A stretch of 64,000 bases of DNA from Rhytidiadelphus loreus. Lineage: Eukaryota; Streptophyta; Bryopsida; Hypnales; Hylocomiaceae. Where the stretch lies: assembly GCA_947034895.1 (NCBI GenBank), contig OX344764.1, positions 43,877,348 to 43,941,347 on the forward strand. The letters are read 5' to 3'. A program made the translations under genes and the position numbers. The notes beneath the pieces were generated by a model. The model made no database searches. It saw nothing but the letters and a program-made list of their open reading frames with translations, and was not told the DNA's origin. This document shows, in pieces, positions 1 to 10,847 of the stretch. Each line of letters starts with the position of its first letter. Positions within the stretch are counted from its first letter, which is position 1.

Positions 1-3000
1 TGGGATATCTGCAGTTACAAATAACTTGAGGTCCACGTTACAACTTGTGCTGTGGACATATGAAATTCCCAAACATGTACGAAACAGAAATCACGAACTG
101 TTCTCCCACTTCTGCATACTTGTTTTCTTAGCATTCATTGACTACTTTTCATCTTCAGCAAGTGACGCTCACGATTGCATATGGTTAACGCTTGACGGTG
201 CGGTAGTGTCTTATTGCATCCGGCAGCAACATAGAAAATATGATTGTTTGAGAATAATGACATGCACAGAAGTCAAGACCAATAGTATGAATGTAGGTTC
301 TGGCTATCATTAGTCAGCATAACAGATCTCTGTGAACATAATAAGTGAAATAACCAGCAATAGGACCCACTACAGCATTAAAAGTTCAGAGTACTGGTAC
401 AGTAGCACACAATGTAGAGCTTGCGTGAATTACAGACTTTCTTAGAACTTCTGCTTATCAATGCTTTGATAGTTCTGAGTACTTGGAGAATTGTGTACCT
501 CGTGAATCGTGATGACTACCATTGAACGCGCGTACTCCACATCTGCAAAGACGTTTAAAACATCATTCTGCAAGTTGCACCCAAGCACGCACACTGTACA
601 CAACTTGTTTGCCGTTTCTACACTGTGTTGCAATGCTGTACAACGAATTCAAATTATTGGCATATCATTCTAGATAGTGGATGCCAAAAACGTCGGTTCA
701 CTTCCACATTCCTAGAATGATGACAACATTCTATAGTTGCTGTATTTTGCTGGACTGGACAGTTTTCAGTACTTCAGACGCATTCCTGGAACTTGGAAAC
801 TTGCAAAATCCTTTCACTTCTTCCATTAATTAGCATTTTCGGTCTAAAACATTACAACATTACTTAGCACATGACTCGCTCATCTACATCATTCACTGTA
901 GCTTTTCTGCGGCTGTGCGTATTCAACTTCATCAGCACCAAACAGTATTGATACGTCGTATGTGGTAGAGAAAGCCGTGAAATGGTGGACCCTCTCCATC
1001 GTCGACCAACATGTTCTCATTTATAATGACAATGACAAATGCCAGCATTAAATAAACCAAACTCATAAGGACGCTTGTATGCATGGCTGAAAATCATTAA
1101 TTACAATAGACTGTGAATTGTTCTAATGCTCTCTTCTTTCATAAGTGTTACAAAATTTTAGAAGAACCAAAGTTTAGTTTCCTGTACAAGCTTTTCAATG
1201 TATTTGCAGCACAAGGCCCACAAATTTGTTTTGTTGCGCCAACTATAACTGGCAATGATTGATGTACGCTCTGTATTACTGTCAAAGGAATATTCATTAG
1301 TATGGAAAACACTCTTAGAACACATGCAATGAATTCCAACATGTAACATACAGGCTCTCATCATGTTCTATAAGGTGTCATTCGAATGCGTAGACCCATA
1401 TAGAATGTTGTCATTTCCCTGAATAGTGTGAACGACATCCCCAAACTAACTTAGTCACATCTTATAAGACTGTCATTTGTAAACTTGAACATGTGAATAC
1501 TAAATATGTCTTTGAAAAGAAGTGGTTGTCTCTTCTGTGACTTTATAAACTATGTCTTGAATGCAACAAAAATTATGGATGTGCTCCTTCCTATAAAAGA
1601 AATCACTGAAAGAATTTTTGCTTCATACGCATTATGTTTTTGACCGAACACCTCTCATTACACGTTATAGTCCGGACAAGGCACCAAGCTTCAAATCGGA
1701 ACAAGGCTACGCAATGAGCAGGTTCTCCAAGATAGCAACCATGCATTGATTGCATTCACTAGCATTTTCTACTGTACATTCATAGAGGTTTCACATTTAA
1801 GGACATCAGTTTCTGTAGCTTACCTTCTGGAATGCTGTACTGACAACAAGACTTGCATGCAGGTCCATCAACTTGCATGTGTAGAAGAGCATTCCGGGAA
1901 GTTCTCCATAATGTTTTAATAAACTGCGCACTACAGAAGATGAAAGCAACAATACAAAGATAGAAGTGAAGACCACTTTCTATACAATTTGCATGAGAAA
2001 TTCTAGCAATCCTCATCTTGGCAACAAACCACGTACGCAACTCCTAGTACGTGCAACTTCATTTCTTCTGTCATATGAACTGCGTCGACATATGGAACTG
2101 TGCTAGTCAACCATTTTGCTCCACAGTACACGTAGTACATATCAGACTTATATTCATTCAATAAGAAGGAACGCCTGCGGACATGATTTCCTACACTTTT
2201 CGTGACACCGAACAACTACACTTGAACGACTGTTTTCACATGGCTATACTTTCCCTATACATATTAGTAGAGATAGTATGACGGATGTTCTACATGATTC
2301 TATAACCATAGCAGTAGTGCCATTCTACTCTCTTCATTCATGCATGTTGTCGTCCTAGAAAACATTGTGCCTCCTATAAGCATAGAATGTCTTCGTCAAT
2401 GTGAATCCTCCGTAACACTGTCATAGCCACTGTCGCTTTTCATCATAGTTCGAAACACATCTTCTAGAGAGTGTTCATTTATCATGACACTGACACTACT
2501 GAGGTGTACCTCATACACTTGTAATCTTATATTCGGTGCCCTTCTGCACAGCTACCTACCTTTTGAGGCATGTGAACATACTCTTCCAACATTTTACATT
2601 TCAATACAACTATGTCTCAAATTCTTATTAAACCAGACGATATTACATGCTTCTTAGACGGCAATATAGTAAAAACATAAGAAATATAGTATGAAAAGAA
2701 TTCAACCTTCCTATAATGAATAACGTACCTTGATTACTCATGATTGCAAACAAATCAGTTGCTCATTGGTAGTTCAAGTAGGATGACGATAATAAAAACT
2801 TCCCTGCATGCTCACTTCATTGCTTTTCTACTCAAAGCAATTATGTACTTTGGCACTATAGCACAGACCTACAAAAGTTCAGAATGGCAATGACAATGGA
2901 TTCATACCTTTTTTATTCTCAGCAGACTACAATTCCAAGCAGACTCCGTCAAGGCTACTCCATCTTCTTCGAATAAGGTGGTCCCACTATAAATGTTTTA

Positions 3001-3860
3001 ATACTCTTATATATTATGACATTATACAATGTCATAAGATGCAAGGCAGTATGGCTCATGCAGCATATAAGTTGAGTACTTCACAAAAGGTTGTTGTCCC
3101 CCAAACTCACTTGCAGATCTCCTCCGAACACTTCAAACTACATGTATCCTCGTTGCTTGGAGTTAATAAGACATTAGCAAAGTACTTCGTTCAAACTTTA
3201 TATACAACAATTGCAATAATCTTCTAATACTACAACAGAATGCCCACAATAATAGCGCATTATCTGCAATGTTGACTGCAATTAGCACTTGTTAGATATA
3301 GTACTACGGTTTCTCTGTATGTATGTGCATGCCCCTTTACAAAGACACCATTGTCTAATACTGCTGAAACTACTGAATGTCCACGAACGTCATACTGTAG
3401 ATGTTACCTAAAGTACTAAAGATACCAACAAACAAAGCAACGTTACTGTCAGTATGTTTAAACTTCCTTGGATTAGCGATTGTAGACATGAAAATGCATA
3501 GAAGAACTTCTGAGAACATTTCCAAAGCCTATACATATACTAATGTATTGTACAAGGTGGCCATTTACCGGAAAAAACAGACTGAAGTTGGAGTGCAACA
3601 TGTAAGAAAACTGCAGTTGGAATCCAACAAATTTGCAGACTTCGTAAATGATCCTTCGAAGCCTCCAATGTCACACATTCCTGCAAGAAAAAGTACATGA
3701 TGTCTGAACTTAGACTATGAGTTCACCATGCACAGTTCACTTTTTCTAAAATTTGTGCATCAATCACTCATACTCCAAATAGCATCCTTCACAATGATTG
3801 AGCCGGAATAAGTCCGGTACACAAATCTCTGAAATGACTCTGAAACATTCAAATTCTGCT
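1..3860. other. Left flank, no recognisable gene
   Basis: Moderately AT-rich sequence with only short scattered open frames. The longest plausible one, 3401-3700 plus (99 codons, Lys/Gln-rich C-terminal half), has no family resemblance that I recognise and could be a chance frame or an exon. No tandem array, no TIR and no transposase motif was seen. It may belong to the left part of the large CACTA element whose right end is at 33374, but no left CACTA terminus was found here. Confidence 0.5.
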
Positions 3861-3868
3861 TCTGCGAC
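3861..3868 (+). repeat. Left target site duplication of the hAT-like element
   Basis: TCTGCGAC, identical to the octamer at 9308-9315 directly after the right terminus. Confidence 0.8.
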
Positions 3869-4089
3869 CAGGGTTGTTCGCTGCGACAGCGCGACACCGC
3901 GACAGACAGACGTCATGCGACGTCTAGTAGAGCTCGCGCGACGTCACGAAAAGTCAAATTTACCTTTGACTTTTTATAAAATTACCCCCCTCCAGCTGGA
4001 TGCCATGTGGCATCTACATGGCAAACTCAAGGGGCGCATACGGGTACTAGGCGACTGCATGTAGGGGCGACTGGAGGTAGGGGCGACCT

Positions 4090-4992
4090 CTTGTAGGAGT
4101 GATTTGTAGTGCAATTCAAAACTGCCACTTCTGCTGCAGTCATCCAAGAAAATAGAAAAAATATTTTTTGGAGAATCTAACCGTAAGATCTTGTACTTAA
4201 GTTGTCTAAGATCATGTGGTAAAAATTTCATAAAGTTTGGCCATATAGATTGGAAGATATTAGCATTCAAAGTTGGAAAAAAAAATTGAACTTTGGCTTG
4301 CAATTTCAGATGACTTTGACCACCATTTGTGGAAAAAAATTGCACTATAAACTCTAAATTTTAAAAAATTATGTTGAAAAATTGAATTGAAAGTTTAAGC
4401 AAAAAATTTCAATAGAAACACACTTGATTTTCATTCTTTAAGAAATTGTTGAATAGAAGTTGGTCTATGATTGAATGAAAAACTAAATTGTTAATAGCTC
4501 TAAGTTGGAATTGAAACACAATAAGCACAATGGTGAGATTGTTCTAGTAGACAAACTTAACTATATTAAACAATTTTCAAAAAAGTTGTATAAATTGCAT
4601 TCAAAAATATATCATATAAGATGTTTTTTCAAAAAATTGTTTAGATTGTCTAAAAGACAAGATTGTCCATAATTTTTTCATTGCTAGTCAAAATGGAATG
4701 AATCAAAGCTTCACATGTAGACAAAAATATAATATTTGAGGGAAAAAAATTTAATATTAATTGACTTATTGTAATTTTTTTGTTGCTTGCTGACCTCTAT
4801 TTTCAACTTAGGGTGGCATAAATTTTGCTTTTGGACACCAATTGAAGAAAAATTTATATTCTTACAAAGATGATGTACTCTTCTATCCTCCAAAAAAGTT
4901 CAAAAAATGAAAATGAAAATTGAGACTATATGCACCTACTTGAACTCTTTAAAGTCCTTCAAAAGGACTCAAGTTGGTCCTTTAGGGGTTAA
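4090..4992 (+). mobile_element. TTAA/CCC-family copy (a), left arm of the hAT-like element
   Basis: Same orientation and about the same length as the complete copy at 55298-56232. Shared blocks include the AAAACTGCCA start region, TCTAACCGTA.GATCTTGTA, ATGTGGTAAAA and ATAT.AGCATTCAAA. The right end at 4975-4992 keeps the full terminus GGTCCTTTAGGGGTTAA. The left terminus has been replaced by GGGGCGAC-rich sequence. Strongly diverged in the middle. Confidence 0.6.
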
Positions 4993-5670
4993 AACTCAAC
5001 TTTATTTTTGTACACTTTACACACATTAGTTTAAAAGCAAATAAATTAAAGTACATTGTTTGGAAAAAAATTACAAAATATTTGCACAAAAGAATTCAAA
5101 TTCAAGATTCAATACATAGACCTTGGCACCTAGCGTTTTGAATATTTAATATTTTTTCTAAATGGCACATCATATAAAAAGTGGTTAATATATTTACTTT
5201 CCTTTTCAAAATTTAGAAGCATGAAATGTGACCTATGTTTTTATTTGTACTAACATAATCACAACATACCCTATTACAAAACATCAATGCGATAAACAAC
5301 TTCAGGGGCTTTATCAACCATGAGTAGCTTTACCACCTATCTACATATTAGTTGCTTCTTTGAATCAGGTTCAATGACTATACCCAACTTCCTCACAAAG
5401 TACCTCATTACTAATGTGTTTTCAAATATTCCATTGTCATATTTGAGTAGTTGCGTGGATTAGTGTCTCTATAGTAGTACCTGCGGCCTTACTATAGGTA
5501 ACTAAAATCAAAAGAGTCCTTTTATTAATGACCACATCGTCAAATATTTGTTTCTACTAAGGATCTCTCATTAAAAAGCGTATAATCTTTGTCCTCACTT
5601 GTTGGTGACCAACTTTAAATTAGAAGCACATGTCATTATGTCACCATATGCTTAGTGATGTCAATTTTAG

Positions 5671-5995
5671 TTGCCCCTAGAAACCCCCAAACGGCCCAAA
5701 TTTGTCAATTTTTGGACAAAAAGAAGGCCATTCTTTCCACCTCCACCCGCACTCGCCCCTTACCCGAGGTCGCCCTTAAGCACTCGCCCTGACCCGCGTT
5801 CTCCTCCATGAGAGGTCGCCCAAGACCCGAAGTCGCCCCTAGAAACCCCCAAATGGCCCAAATTTGCCAATTTTTTGACAAAAGGAGGGCCATTCTTTCC
5901 ACCTCCACCCGCGGTCACCCCTTACCCGAGGTCGCCCTTAAGCACTCGCCCTGACCCGCATTCTCCTCCATGAGAGGTCCCGCAAGACTCAAAGT
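5671..5995. repeat. 162-bp direct repeat, two GC-rich units
   Basis: GCCCCTAGAAACCCCCAAA begins at 5673 and recurs at 5835, followed both times by GGCCCAAATT, a short A/T spacer, AAGG(A/G)GGGCCATTCTTTCC-like sequence, and CGCCC-rich stretches. The period of 162 divides by three, which creates an open frame on the minus strand (5705-5908) that I do not regard as a gene. GC content is far above that of the surrounding element. Confidence 0.75.
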
Positions 5996-6419
5996 TACTT
6001 GAAAAACTCATTGGATTGCAATTTTTGGGTGATGAAAGTAGAAATTGACAACTTCATTATAGTCAATTACTTTTGTTTTAGTTTGCTAGGTACATTAGTG
6101 GACGTACCTTGTTAGGTGAGCTAAGTAAATGGACCTTGATGAGATCAGATTTCATAGCTTTGACACCTAATCTCATTTATTAGAAATGAAAGCTCTTCTA
6201 AAAATCTAGTTGCTTTGGATTCTCTATAGTACTACTTGTATTTGATACTATCTTGTTTGATCTATTAATTAGCTCTAGTATATAAATTTTATGGCAAGAT
6301 GTCATCTTCTATTGAACACTCAAGTTTTGCAAATATGCAATTTTGTTAAATATATATCAATGGTTCATTTTCATTTATTCGGTTGGGATTATATGATATG
6401 AAATAAATCAAATAAGAAA

Positions 6420-7990
6420 GATCATACATATCTCTCCATCTATTTTTTTGTATTTTAGAAATCATTTGATAAATTATATACTTATAGAATAACTATTTGA
6501 GATTTGTTTAAATCCGTAGGGGAAATTTTCATTTAAATCTCTTCCCCATTAATTTAGAAGTGAATATGGTAAATAATTCATAAGTACAAAGATGTTTGGA
6601 GAATCAAGAAAATTAAATGGGGGAAGGTATTGCAAATATTTTCATGCATTATTTTGTATTTTGAAATACACTTCATAAATTATAGACCCCTTTAGTAGGA
6701 TAATTCGTTGAAATTTGCATAAATTAAATCAAAAGGGGAAGTTTTCATTTAAATTCCTTCCCCACTAATTTTTTAAATTAAAGATGAAGGTGGTAAATAA
6801 TTCATAAGTAGTTGAGTACAAAGAAGCTTGGAGAATCAAGAAAATTAAATGGGGAAGGTATTGCAAATATCTTCATGCATTATTTTGTATCTTGAAAAAC
6901 AATTTATAAATGATACACCCATAGGATAAGTCTTTGAGATTTGCATTAATCAAAAGGGGAAGTTTTAATTCAAATCTCTTCCTTCTAATTTTTAAATTAA
7001 AGATGAAGGTGGTAAATAATTCATAAGTAGTTGAGTACAAAGAAGCTTGGAGAATCAAGAAAATTAAATGGGGAAGGTATTGCAAATATCTTCATGCATT
7101 ATTTTGTATCTTGAAAAACAATTTATAAATAATACACCCATAAGATAAGTCTTTGAGATTTGCATAAATCAAAAGGGGAAGTTTTAATTCAAATCTCTTC
7201 CTTCTAATTTTTAAGTTAGAGATCAATGTGGTAAATAATTCATAAGTAGTTGAGTACAAGGATGCTTGGAGAATCAAGAAAATTAGATGGGGAAGGTATT
7301 GCAAATATCTCCATTCATTATTTTGTATCTTGAAAAACAATTTATAAATAATACACCCATAGGATAAGTCTTTGAGATTTGCATAAATCAAAAGGGGAAG
7401 TTTTAATTCAAATCTCTTCCTTCTAATTTTTAAGTTAGAGATCAATGTGGTAAATAATTCATAAGTAGTTGAGTACAAGGATGCTTGGAGAATCGAGAAA
7501 ATTAAATGGGGAAGGTATTGCAAATATCTCCATTCATTATTTTGTAAATTGAAATACATTTGATAAATAATACTTCCATAGGATGATTATTTGAGATTGC
7601 ATATATTAAATCAAATGGAATAATTCTTATTTAAATCTCTTTCTTCTAATTTTTAAGCTTGAAATTAAATTGGTAAATAATACATGAGTATGATGAATTG
7701 ATGATACTTGGAAGATAGTGAAATTCAAAATGAAAAGCTCTTTCGAAAACCTACATTTTATTATTTTGTATTTTAAAATCTACTTCATAAATAATACCCT
7801 GGTAGGATGACTTTTAGAGATTTGCGTAATTCAAGAGGAGAAGCTCTAATTTAAATCTCTTTCCTCTATTTTTAAATTTTAGATGAAGGTGGTAAATTAT
7901 ACATAAGTATGATGATGCATAGAGAATAGAGAAAATCAAATAGGAAGGTTTTTATACAAATCTTCAGAGGGTGTACAAATTTAAAATCCA
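6420..7990. repeat. 219-bp tandem repeat array
   Basis: Near-identical units start at 6874, 7093, 7312 and 7531 (landmark CAT(G/T)CATTATTTTGTA), exactly 219 bp apart. A diverged unit starts at 6643 (231 bp before), and more diverged units occur before 6640 and after 7560, for about seven in all. The array lies in the middle of the hAT-like element. As 219 divides by three, the minus strand shows long open frames (6873-7085, 7092-7559) that repeat a 73-residue block; these are artefacts. Confidence 0.85.
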
Positions 7991-8031
7991 CTTGTTAAAT
8001 AATACACTGATAGGATGTTAATCTCTAAATT

Positions 8032-8935
8032 CTCATTGTCTTCACAAGGGGCAAATGGATTTTGGCCAAGTTCCTATATGGTCAAATTTTTATGAAAAGA
8101 TAGGAAAAAGAAATTAGCTTTCTAGGAATGTAATTTTAATTTTAATTGGTGCCTAGGAGCAAGAGTTATACAATAATTAGCTTTGATCTAAATTAAATCA
8201 TTTGGATGAGCAAAAACAAATCTTGAAAAATTTGAATTAAAAATTAATTTTTTTTCTCATATATTTTATTTTATTTTCATATGGAAAGCTTTTATTCATT
8301 TCATTTGGATTTATGATATGAAGAGGTTGCCAAGAAGTTGTAGAGCATCTTGTTTTGCAAGCAATTATAATATTGATTTGTAAAATATAGGTATAGGATT
8401 TGTTTTTGAGTTCAATTTTCAGAAAAATTCAAAACAAATAGGTCCACCAAATCAACATTGATTGTTAGAACAATCTCACTATTGGAATTCGTGAGTTTTA
8501 ATTCCATCTTAGAGCTATTAATGATTTAGTTTTTCCCTCTATGATACCTTCTTCTACTAAATAAATTTTTAAATAATGAAAATTACATTATATTTTAAAC
8601 TTTTATTTTTTCTATATTTTCAACTCAATTTTGAATGATGAAAAAAAACTAAATTCAAGATCTACAATTCAAACTATTTAAGTTAAGAAGATTTGAAGTC
8701 TTAAACTAGTTTGCCATTGTGCCAAAAAAACACAATTTCTTCACTTTGAATGCATTTATCTTGCAATCTATGTGGTCAAAATGTCTGAAATTTTTTCCAT
8801 GCATTTTCAAACTATTCTATTGCAAGATCCTATGGTAACATATGGAAAAAAAATACCATTCTAAATTTTTTTTCTCTTTGCAATTTGCACAAAAATGGCA
8901 GTTTTGAGTGTTTTTTGACAATTGCAACAAGGAGG
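8032..8935 (-). mobile_element. TTAA/CCC-family copy (b), right arm of the hAT-like element
   Basis: Inverted relative to copy (a). It begins with a decayed TTAATCTCTAAA terminus and runs through the same blocks seen at 29913-31794: CAAATGG.ATTTTG, GAACAATCTCAC, TTAGAGCTATTAA, TTGCAATCTATGTGG, GATCCTATGGT and GGCAGTTTTGAGTGTTTTTTG. Together with copy (a) it supplies most of the inverted-repeat arms of the hAT-like element. Confidence 0.55.
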
Positions 8936-9014
8936 TCGCCCCCTTGGACCAGCAGTCGCCCCCCTGGACCAGAGGTCGCCCCCTTGGACCAGCAGTCACC
9001 CCCTTGGACCAAAG
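8935..9014. repeat. 20-bp tandem repeat, four units
   Basis: Units of GTCGCCCCCTTGGACCAGCA begin at 8935, 8955, 8975 and 8995 with one to four differences. Further GTCGCCC and CGCCCC motifs continue to about 9120. The mirror-image motif GGGGCGAC occurs at the opposite end (4060-4095), so this is part of the subterminal motif set of the element. Confidence 0.8.
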
Positions 9015-9307
9015 GTCGCCCTAATTTTAAAACCCGTACTCGCCCCATTTGTACTTGCACACGCCCCCATCCGCGGTCGCCCAAGGCTGAAGTACATGCG
9101 CCCCTACCCGCAGTCGCCCAAGTTGGCTTTCCACGTCATTTTGTAAACCTTGCCACGTAGGCAAAATCTATTTACCGTGGGGTAACTTTTTTTACCCCTC
9201 CGCGACACAATGTCAAGTAAACTCGACACTTGGTGACATGCGACACGCGACGTCAGACGTCATACACGACGCCTAAACCCAAAAATATGTTAGACAAGAC
9301 AACCCTG

Positions 9308-9315
9308 TCTGCGAC
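9308..9315 (+). repeat. Right target site duplication of the hAT-like element
   Basis: TCTGCGAC, a perfect match to 3861-3868. Confidence 0.8.
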
Positions 9316-10847
9316 TCTGCGAGGATGTCATATTCCTGTCAGTGATGAACTATGGACCGTAGTAGCTGCAATACTTTCTGCTGCTATTCCTTTATAGTTC
9401 TAAAAACCTTGCACCAAAAATACTAGTATACAAGTCATACAACTACTGTTCATAAACTGTTGTAGGTATGGTCTGTCACACTTCGTAGACGTCCTCTTCT
9501 GTTTTCAACGCTTCTTGGGAAAAATTTGTCCAAAGGCAGTTCTATGCATTGCTTTCTACTACAATGGCATTCTTGCTAATCCATAAATTCAGAACTGGTA
9601 GAAATAAAAATCAACATTGACGAATTCATCAACAATTTTGCATTCCAACATACTTGTCACTCCTTTTTAGACTCACTTTAGGAGTTGCACATTTACCGAC
9701 TCCATACGTACCGAATGCTGACCTTCACCATACATGCCTAAATTGAAAGTTTCATACAACGTTGCTTGCCATGCTCAGCTTTGCCTTCTTCTGTACGTAT
9801 GCAGTCTTCGCTTCCACAAGGAAAACAAACCAAAATACATGCCATGTAAGAACATCTGGACCATACTTAACTTCGAAATAGTAAACAATCGCTTAAGATT
9901 ACACACTATAAGAGTGCAAATGAGTGTCATGGGAGAGTGTATGGTATGTATTTGCAACGCACCTGGCTATCACAGATTCAAAGAAGCATACTGTGGATTG
10001 CATCTTGACATGATGAAACACATACACAACAAACATGCTTCCGTAAACATGAAATAACATAATAGTCACTCCAACAATGACGGCCAAGGCATAGGCAACT
10101 ACAAAAACACAATTTTTGACAAACAACGCCTCACGGGATGAGTGACAGAAAAAAATTGTCACATGTACACATATGAAGTGATGCGATGTTGCTATGGGAA
10201 TCATCTCTGATACAACACTTGTGCTTACAAACAGAGCTATCACACATTGCAAACAATTAATGACAATTTAATTTGACTCCTTCGAGGGATACATTAACAA
10301 AAGTCATTTACATAAGTTCGCTTTCATTCGTTCTTTCTACAAGTGCTATTGTAGAAGAAAAAGGAAAAAACTAATTACAGATTTTGCAAACGGCCATACA
10401 AGTTCACGTCTACAGTTTCCCAACAAAATTTTTACACAAAATTACAAAACAGTAGGCGTTGCCTGTTCTTGCTTGCCTTGTACAGCTTATCCTGTGCAAT
10501 TGTGTTGACAGAACTACTCTTCCACCACGATCACTGTCGAGGACGTTTTCTTCTGCAGTACCACATATCTACAGCAGTAGACCATGGCAACATTCTTTCA
10601 ACAATCAGATTCATCCTTCATTGCAAAAAAGCTTTTTGACATTCACCTTGTACACATGGCCCGGTTACAAATCCATTTTCCCTATTTCTCATTCTTCGTT
10701 TTCAAAATGTGGTCAACAATTACAAATTACATATTACAATTGTAGATGGCCATGTGTCTACATAGGTTTGTGGTAAGTGCCCAGCAGAAGTGCTTGCAAA
10801 AAAGCTTGACAGATATGAATTCACCGATGATGACTGATGACTGTCAG
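9316..10847. other. Region downstream of the TNPA-like gene, no gene seen
   Basis: Scattered short frames on both strands (for example 9734-10057 plus, 9899-10252 minus) overlap each other and resemble nothing I know. The region lies just 3' of the stop codon of the TNPA-like gene, so it would hold its 3' untranslated part and poly(A) site. Confidence 0.5.

Larger units (their letters stand above)
3869..9307. mobile_element. hAT-like non-autonomous foldback element with 8-bp TSD
   Basis: The left end begins CAGGGTTGT at 3869 and the right end finishes ACAACCCTG at 9307. The flanking octamer TCTGCGAC is present at both 3861-3868 and 9308-9315. An 8-bp duplication plus a CAGGG terminus is the hAT signature. 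Both ends carry many GCGAC/GTCGC motifs, as expected of subterminal transposase-binding repeats. The inverted similarity continues inward for several hundred bases on each side. No transposase frame is present; open frames inside come from tandem repeats whose period divides by three. Length 5439 bp, large for a non-autonomous hAT. The superfamily call is inference from termini and duplication; the insertion boundaries are seen directly. Confidence 0.85.

Noticed and set aside
5705..5908. Minus-strand frame with repeated MEVERMA
   Set aside because: Explained by the 162-bp direct repeat; no family resemblance.
6873..7559. Minus-strand frames of 70 and 155 codons that repeat each other
   Set aside because: Products of the 219-bp tandem array (73 codons per unit) inside a non-coding transposon.
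8830..9160. Pro/Gly-rich frames on both strands
   Set aside because: They read the GC-rich 20-bp tandem and GTCGCC motifs of the hAT-like end.
9904..9925. CACTATAAGAGTGC as the left end of the large CACTA element
   Set aside because: It matches only the first nine bases of the right tip, then diverges, and neighbouring sequence has no subterminal motifs or matching GAT duplication.
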